Shown here piece by piece: positions 57,597 through 64,000 of a stretch of 64,000 bases of DNA. The translations under genes and the position numbers were made by a program. This stretch comes from Megascapheus bottae (taxonomy: Eukaryota; Chordata; Mammalia; Rodentia; Geomyidae), in assembly GCA_024803745.1 (NCBI GenBank), contig JANJXV010000029.1:23178001-23242000 (forward strand), given 5' to 3'. The notes below the pieces were generated by a model, which saw only the letters and a list, made by a program, of their open reading frames with translations, did no database searches and was not told the origin of the DNA. Numbering within the stretch: the stretch's first letter is position 1; the number at the start of each line of letters is the position of its first letter.

Positions 57597-59159
57597 GAGT
57601 ATCAAGCTTTATTTTAACTTCAGAGTATCAAGTCTCACATTGACATTTCCTCTTCTCACAGGAGTTTGCTTCTTTTTCAGATCACAGAATCAAGTTGTCT
57701 TTACCTCCACCAATCATCGTGTTCCTTCTGTTTTCATTGCTTTTTGATTACTTGGTAAACATTTTTCTTCTCTGCAGTTTAGAGGAATGATTATTGTTTG
57801 GTAAAAAGTTTTTCATTATTATTTTTTAAGGCTGCACCAATTCAAACAAGATTGCTCTGAGCATGAGACTTGCCCAGTAACAGAAGCCCAACTCTTGTCT
57901 GGCATCTCCAAGACCAATGATCTTTGAATCCATGTATTTTATGTGTATTTCTCCCTTTTTGCCTTTAACAGCTTCCCTTTAACTCTGAAAATACTTTTAG
58001 TGTACTGTGACATTCCTTTTCCCATTTTTACATTATACTAATCCCAAATAAATAAAATTATTTTGTGGAGAACTTCTCCATGTAATTTGTGCTAACATAG
58101 CTCATATCTCTGTGGATCAGGATTTTGTACATAGCTCCACTGGATATTCCACGCTTTATTTTCCTCCATCATTTTCTTAGACGTGGTTGTATGAGGGCAG
58201 GTGAGAGGGCCAGATGTGCGGCTAGGTGCTTCATTTGTCAAACCCATACATGCGTACAGATTTAAGCAAGGCAAGAGAAGATGAGGGGAGGTGAAAATTC
58301 TTTTTTGTCAATAAAATAAAAAATCAGATCTTCTCTTACTTCACTTCAAATATTTTATTGAACTCTACCTATTGCTTCTTTTAATAGCCTTATGTTTGTA
58401 ATCCTGTTTTTATTTTGCAGCCCTCAATCTTTTCTCTGTCTCATCTTACCCACTCCCACTCCTCCTCATCCCTCTCCAACCCCACTACCACAAACATATT
58501 CCTAATCTACAATAATCATGGTGACTCTTTCCATGTTCTAAGGCCCTTTGGTTACCAACTCCAAGCATGGTGACAGTACTTCCCATTAAAGCTCTACTTG
58601 GAAAGCCCTTTAAACATGAATATTATTCCACCTTGTTTCTTCCTATATACTTTTGAGTCTTTTTATTATATATAAGCATATAATAATATATAAAATATAA
58701 TAATATGTAACTGTTATACATATAATTACATATTATCTTTAGGTAGCTGTGAAAGGAGTGGTCATTCAACAAAGCAGTTTATGTACAATGCATCTTGATA
58801 AATGTCAATCCATTCAACATTCTTACCGATCTCTCCCAATCCAACCCTAATCTCACTTCTCTTAAATATGCATTGAATTTTCATTGCATACTTCCTCTTT
58901 CTTTTCTTTCATCCTTAGCCTATGCAAGTATGTTAATTTTGTGTTTCTCTAATGTATGTTTTCCTTCCACAAAAGCTCTACCTTCTTTCCCCTCTATTTT
59001 AATCTGCTTCATCATAGAAAATGTTTCCAATTTCAACTTCTCTATAGTCATTTTTACAACTCTGTGAATACATGTGTATAAATATATTTCCTGAAGTAGA
59101 AAAGATAGTCACATGTTTAGATTCATAGATTAATAAAATCATATTTCATTTTTCAATCA
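57597..59159. other. No recognised feature
   Basis: Includes an AT-rich TATA-type patch at 58668-58735. The open frame at 58795-59067 (90 codons) has no recognised domain. Confidence 0.4.
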
Positions 59160-59245
59160 AGGTCTTGATGTCAGCACAGGCTGACCTTGACCTTGCAATC
59201 TTTCTGCTTTAGCCTCCCAAGTGCCAGAGTATGACTGTGTCAAGG
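59160..59245 (-). mobile_element. B1 SINE fragment
   Basis: gcaatctttctgctttagcctcccaagtgcc region (59196-59226) with gctgaccttgaccttgcaat is a B1 monomer part in minus orientation, of standard B1 type rather than the B1-ID composite. Confidence 0.75.
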
Positions 59246-59271
59246 CTTTGTATGTATGAATGTACTTATTT

Positions 59272-59462
59272 ATTTTTCTAGTCCTGAGGCTTGATCTCCA
59301 GGCCTGGGCACCGTCCATGGGCTTTCTCAAGTCTATCAGTCTACCACTTGAGCCACAGTACCACTTCCAGTTTTTTCTGCATATGTGTTACTAAGGAATT
59401 GAACCCAGGACTTTGTGCATGCTACGCAAGCACCCTACCACTAGACCATCCTCCCAGCCTTG
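59272..59462 (-). mobile_element. ID-ID dimeric SINE
   Basis: tctagtcctgaggcttgatc, taccacttgagccacagtac, then ggaattgaacccaggacttt and gcatgctacgcaagcaccct, accatcctcccagcc. Nearly complete. Confidence 0.92.
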
Positions 59463-60504
59463 TGTCATTCATTTTATAGAAAACTCTTCTAGGACATACA
59501 ACATTCAATCTTACACATTAATGTGCCATATTTTTAGAAAGATTACATTTCAAGAACTGATATTATTTTAGAAAATGTAGATGCAATTGTGAATACAATA
59601 CTGCCCCAATTGTGCTCATTTTCTTTTCATAATTCTTAGTTTTTATTATCTTCTCATCTTTGACATCTCTATAGCTCTCTTCTGAACGTCTTGATGGGTA
59701 GTATGTGTGTCTTCATTTCCCTGTAGAGCCATGAGCACTCTTGAGCTGATAATGCACTTAGGATTGAAAGCAAAGCAGAAAGGACTAAAGATAAAACTTC
59801 TATATCTTATTCCTAATCCATTGTTAAAAAGAAAGAGGTAGAAAGAGAGATCTGCTGAAATATTAGTTAAAAAAGTGTCTTTCAAAAAGTAAGTAAACAT
59901 CGTATTTTCTTTCCCAATGTATTTGTAACCAGGTTCTTATATACCTATGTATTTCTTTCATCAAAATAGCTTCATGTGCATCTTATTTGCCTTTCATAAT
60001 CATTTGCAGTTAGCAGAGGTAAGTAGTCTAAGCAGATTCTCTCTGATCACTTCACAGCCGAGGCTTGGTTTATCTGTGCACATGCACTCTATGATCCTTT
60101 CAAGAATTATCCTGGTGGCAGACAGCTGAAGCTAGGCCATCTGTCACCTTGGAAAAGATCCCATTTAGAGGGATAGAGAGCATTTTGCTTCAGTCACTGA
60201 TTGAGCTATTGCTGGGAATTTTACACATGGCGAAAGAAGCATGATCTGATTTAGCATCTCAGACTGTGTAGCTAGAGGATCACGAACACCATTTAATGAC
60301 TCAGACACAGGCACAATGGCTATTGAAAATACAACATACCGTAATATAGTCAAGTTGCAGTGAAGGAAAATATGAGATATTTGATAGATCATAAAACATG
60401 GAAGTTATTCCTGGAAAATCAGAGCAAAGACAAAGTCTAATATTTTTTCACATATCTAGGAGAGGGTATTTTGTTTCTACTTATTTATTTACGTATTTAT
60501 TTAC
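59463..60504. other. No recognised feature
   Basis: Nothing supported; open frames here are of chance length. Confidence 0.4.
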
Positions 60505-60702
60505 TGTCAATTTCTCAACTGGGATTTGAATAGAGGAGGTAGAGCTCTTGCTCAAGAGTTTTGCTCTTGTTATGCTTCTATTTCCAACATTCTGCTAATT
60601 GATTAGAAAGAAGAGTTACACTGATTTTTCTGCCTGGATTGATCCTCAGACCTCATCTGCCTGAGAGGCTAAGTTGATAGAAGTAATGCTCAAGCACCAA
60701 GA
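60505..60702 (-). mobile_element. Diverged B1-ID composite SINE
   Basis: tcaactgggatttgaataga, gtagagctcttgctcaagag, gcctggattgatcctcagac and ctgcctgagaggctaagttg. Confidence 0.75.
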
Positions 60703-60770
60703 AGGTAGTAAAAAGTTGTGAAAGAATTCATTGTAAAGAAAGAATTATTAAAAAAAGAAAAGATAAAAAA

Positions 60771-60988
60771 GAATTCATTGTAAAAGGGCTTGGAGCATGG
60801 CCTAGTGATACAGTGCTTTCGTAGCATACACGAAGCCCTGGGTTTGATTCCTTGATACCACATACACAGAAAAAGCCAGAAGTGGTTCTGTGACTCAAGT
60901 GCTAGAGCACAAGCTTTGAGAAAGCTCAAGGACAGTGCCCAGGACCTGAGTTTAGGCCCAAGGACTGACAAAAAATTCATTGTTAAAA
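60771..60988 (+). mobile_element. ID-ID dimeric SINE with TSD
   Basis: Element 60786-60973: gggcttggagcatggcctag, gccctgggtttgattccttg, linker ccacatacacagaaaaagcc, right unit gactcaagtgctagagcaca. gaattcattgtaaaa at 60771-60785 and aattcattgttaaaa at 60974-60988 are the TSD. The word gaattcattgtaaa also occurs once more at 60724. Confidence 0.92.
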
Positions 60989-61418
60989 CATGAAGTACCA
61001 CAAAGGAAAGAAAAAATATGAATCCCGGTGATGAATGTCATAAAATGATCTTATTTATGAAATTAGACATAAATTTAAATAAGGTATTCATACTGACATT
61101 AAATCATAGCTGGGGAGGAATGGAGAGGAAACAACATAAAGTTTTATTGTTTTCCAAGATACATAAAGAAATGGAAATGTTATCATCAGTACAGATAGGA
61201 GAAACATGAGAATTGTTCATAAGCTTATTTTTAGGGATTGAGAAAGCTCTAAATACACCTGGAGATTTCTCATGCTAATAATAAAACATAAGTTTAAATA
61301 GCAAATAATTAAAACTCACTTTTGGTTTTATTTCCTTCCACATCTCAAATTTTTGTTAGCTTAGAGTGAAACTGTCATTCACAGAAGGTGGGGATTTGCA
61401 ATCTTAAAATTGTTACTC

Positions 61419-61420
<2 letters not shown>
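60989..61420. other. No recognised feature
   Basis: Nothing supported; the open frame at 61018-61209 is of chance length. Confidence 0.4.

Positions 61421-61468
<48 letters not shown>
61421..61468. repeat. (TG)n microsatellite next to a SINE
   Basis: About 23 TG units. Confidence 0.97.
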
Positions 61469-61470
<2 letters not shown>

Positions 61471-61471
61471 A

Positions 61472-61686
61472 TGTAGATGAAGGATTGATCTAGAAGCCTC
61501 ATACTCTCAGACTTTTGGCTCAAAATTGGATAAGACACAGCTGTATTTACAGCTGTTGACTGATTTATTGGAGAAAATCATTGAAATTAACAATGATTAT
61601 CAGGCAGCTTATTGACCTGAAATGGCTCCAAATCCTGATTCTCAGATTTCTGCCTTCTGAGTAGTTACTATTACAGGTAGGAGCCT
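61472..61686 (-). mobile_element. Very diverged B1-ID composite SINE
   Basis: agacttttggctcaaaattg, tgatttattggagaaaatca, atcctgattctcagatttct and ccttctgagtagttactatt keep family order. Confidence 0.7.
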
Positions 61687-62774
61687 TCACTATCCATTGT
61701 TTGAAAGGTTTGATTCATAAATCTCAGCTAAAGTAAGTTAAATATTAAAGCTCAGAAAAAATGTACTTACTTATCCCAAAACACAGAGATGCTTGAAGGA
61801 TCCTAGTAACTCATGCCAGAGGAAGATTGATGAAGTAGACATACACTATGGTCCACTGAATTTCAATACAGATGCCTCATAAGTTAATGGACAGGTATAA
61901 AACACATAGCCCACTGTTTCTCAGATGGACAGTACTCTTTTTGTTGTAACTCTAATACTACCTTCACAGTGGTGTTTGTGAGTGTTCCTGTGTCTGAATG
62001 TGGGTATGAATTCTTATCCATTGAAACTGGTTAAATAATCTCACCACAGCATTCTCATCTGTTTGATAAAATATATTAGTGGTAAATATGGCACATAGTT
62101 TAAGAGTAAATGAGTTAATTCATATGTAAAGTATGTATTAGAACTGTCTATATAAGCAATCAAAAATGTTAGGTAACATTGTAAGGATAAGACAAACTTT
62201 TCATGTGGACTGAGGTTGACAGAACACACTGAGAATAAACACAATACATATACGATCTCAATTATTTAGTAGTATATATAACTTTTTAGTAGTATATATA
62301 ATACATGTGAAAAAAATCAGTGAGCTTTTTGACATGTTTTAACCTTAATGTTTCCAAAATAAATGATGAAGTGAAGAGAAAATAGAGTGCCTTTAACCTT
62401 TCTCTCTTACCATGATAAACCTGAATATACTAATTAAAGTGTATGCTTTTTATAATTAAGCCTTTCAGAATTCATAGACAACCCAGAGTAAATGAAAAGA
62501 ATATTAACATAGATGAAAATGTGTCAATGAACTTTACAAGTCATGGATCAATTATTCCTAGCAGTAAGATTACTGTTCTTGTTGATCTGAAGGAATGAAT
62601 ATTACTTCTCTTTTTATGAAACTATATTGAATATATTATTTGCAATTATGAAAGGAGAACAATAAGACATGTTGAAATTGATTTGGGAAGCAGGAAATGT
62701 AGAATGGTATAGGGGACTAGAGGGGACAAAATTGATTGGAGTTAAACACATGTGTGGGAGGGTATTCACCCCAA
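61687..62774. other. No recognised feature
   Basis: AT-rich; a short word tagtagtatatata is repeated at 62268 and 62288. Nothing else. Confidence 0.4.
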
Positions 62775-63100
62775 GAAGGATGAGGAAGAAAAAGAAGAGG
62801 AAGAGTAGGAGGAGGAGGAGGAGGAGAAGGAGGAGGAGGAAGAGGAGGAGAAGGAGAAAGAGAAGGAGGAGAAGGAGATGGAGAAGAATAAAGAAGGAGG
62901 AGGAGAAGGAGGAAGAGGCAAAGAAAATGATAAAGAGGAGAAATAAGAAGAAGAGGAAAGAGGAAGAAAAGGAAGAGGAAGGAGAGGAAGAGAAAGAAGG
63001 AGGAGGAAGGAAATGGGAAGTGGAGGGGATGGGACTAGGGAGAAAGGGAGAGGGGGGAGAAGAGGATGGAGAGGAGGAAGAGGAGAGGGAGAAAAATACA
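62775..63100. repeat. 330-bp purine tract (GGA/GAA-rich)
   Basis: The plus strand is almost pure A/G (GAGGAG, AAGAAG, GGAGGAAG words) with only a few T or C. The translations (Lys/Glu/Arg-rich on one strand, Ser/Pro/Leu on the other) are artefacts. Such tracts can form triplex DNA and often slip. Confidence 0.95.
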
Positions 63101-63337
63101 TTATTAGAAAGAGATGAAGTAGGCATAGAATAACACATTACTTATCAATTATCAGAGTATGGAAATGAACCAAAATTTTTACTATTCTACTTTTATTTAA
63201 GACAAAGATATCGGCTTTAATTTGTGGACAGAGAAGCTATCCATGGTCTTAAATCTTAAGATATACAATGATGCCTAATTCCACAGTGGTGCACACCTTC
63301 AATATTTTGCCTCTCCTGTAGTCTGTAGTGCAAATTA
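63101..63337. other. No recognised feature
   Basis: Nothing supported. Confidence 0.4.
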
Positions 63338-63435
63338 ATTTTTTTTGTGGGTCATGGGACTTGAACCCTGGGCCTGAGTGCTGTCCTTGAGCTCTTCAGC
63401 TCAAAGCTACCACTTAAGCCACAGCCCCACTTCCT
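63338..63435 (-). mobile_element. SINE fragment, ID-like right part
   Basis: ttttttgtgggtcatgggacttgaaccctgggcc region (63339-63373), then gagctcttcagctcaaagct and ttaagccacagccccacttcc. It is the right half of a B1-ID composite; the B1 half is absent. Confidence 0.88.
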
Positions 63436-63654
63436 TGAAAATTGAAATTTATTGTTTTAAACTTATTACAATAGTTAAACAGGTTCATACATTCTTTAGA
63501 CAAAATATTTTTTCAAACTTTTAAGCACTTTATTCTGAATGATTTTGTAATGCTATGATTTATCACCTTGTAATTTAAAAAAGAAAGACTCTCAGTCTTC
63601 ACAATGTTGGCTAGGCCAGCATAATCTCATTTGTCTGTAATGAAGATCTTGGAA

Positions 63655-63890
63655 CCAATAAGCCTAACTTAAAAACAAAAAATCCTAACTACAAAAGAGG
63701 CTGAGATAGAAGGATTGTGATTGGAAGTCGGTCAAAGCAGAAGAGTCTATAAGGCTTTTATCTCCAATTTACCAACAAAAAGCCAGAAGTAGTAGTGTGG
63801 CTCCAGAGTTAGAATATCAGCCTCAAGCAAAAAGCTAAGAGACAGTGCCCAAGCCCTCAGATTTAGCCACAGTATCAACACAAAAGTAAG
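63655..63890 (+). mobile_element. Diverged B1-ID composite SINE
   Basis: aatcctaactacaaaagagg, cttttatctccaatttacca, aaaaagccagaagtagtagt and gagacagtgcccaagccctc in family order. Confidence 0.82.
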
Positions 63891-64000
63891 CAGCAAATAA
63901 ATGAATGAACTAAATATATTTGTTGATAGCTTATCTTATTGAGAACTTTTTTAGGCCTACGGAAGTTAACAATGTGTAAAAGAATCATATGTCTTCAGTA

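Noticed and set aside
62614..63138. Long open frames (Ser/Leu/Pro-rich on minus, Lys/Glu/Arg-rich on plus)
   Set aside because: They are translations of a purine microsatellite tract; no promoter, splice or protein family support.
1..64000. CRISPR array, operons, prokaryotic or phage genes
   Set aside because: No spaced direct repeats, no dense coding; repeats and composition are mammalian.

Overview
This window is mammalian nuclear DNA from a gene-poor, AT-rich region. I infer a rodent. The LINE-1 (L1) copies have rodent-like ORF1/ORF2. The SINEs are 7SL/B1-type left halves joined to ID-type (tRNA-derived) right halves, plus ID-ID dimers. CA/TG microsatellites are abundant. The B1-ID composite resembles SINEs I associate with heteromyid and other castorimorph rodents, but I could not search a library, so the lineage is an inference. 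I see no intact protein-coding gene, no convincing exon, no RNA gene and no CRISPR array. Nearly everything recognisable is retrotransposed.

Layout. 0.27-3.1 kb: a young L1 on the minus strand with a 5' inversion and a 16-bp target-site duplication (TSD). 3.2-12.2 kb: mostly unannotated DNA, with a 167-bp tandem duplication at 4.24 kb, a possible solo LTR at 5.76-6.31 kb, one SINE and an old L1. 12.2-14.3 kb: an L1 on the plus strand, also 5'-inverted. 17.0-23.9 kb: a cluster of L1 pieces of different ages, partly inserted into an ancient L1. 26-29 kb: an old L1 piece and a further inverted L1. 29.4-30.7 kb: a processed pseudogene of ARHGDIA (Rho GDP-dissociation inhibitor alpha). 31-40 kb: L1 3' ends, B1-ID SINEs, a solo class II (ERVK/IAP-like) LTR with a perfect 6-bp TSD at 35.75-36.06 kb, and an L1 inserted in another L1. 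40.86-48.39 kb: the main feature, a full-length or near full-length L1 on the minus strand (5'UTR with 106-bp tandem monomers, broken ORF1, broken ORF2, G-rich 3'UTR), with signs of a 3' transduction. 48.4-51.2 kb: a cluster of SINEs, one with a clear TSD. 55.0-56.2 kb: another inverted L1. 57-64 kb: SINEs, microsatellites and a 330-bp purine tract.

How the parts relate. The window records L1 activity: L1 copies, SINEs and an mRNA (ARHGDIA) mobilised by the L1 machinery, with poly(A)/poly(T) tails and TSDs at endonuclease-like sites. The most distinctive pattern is that six L1 copies have a 5' part in inverted orientation, the product expected from twin priming. No new gene system was found; the best leads are the full-length L1 promoter repeats, its possible 3' transduction and the excess of inversions.
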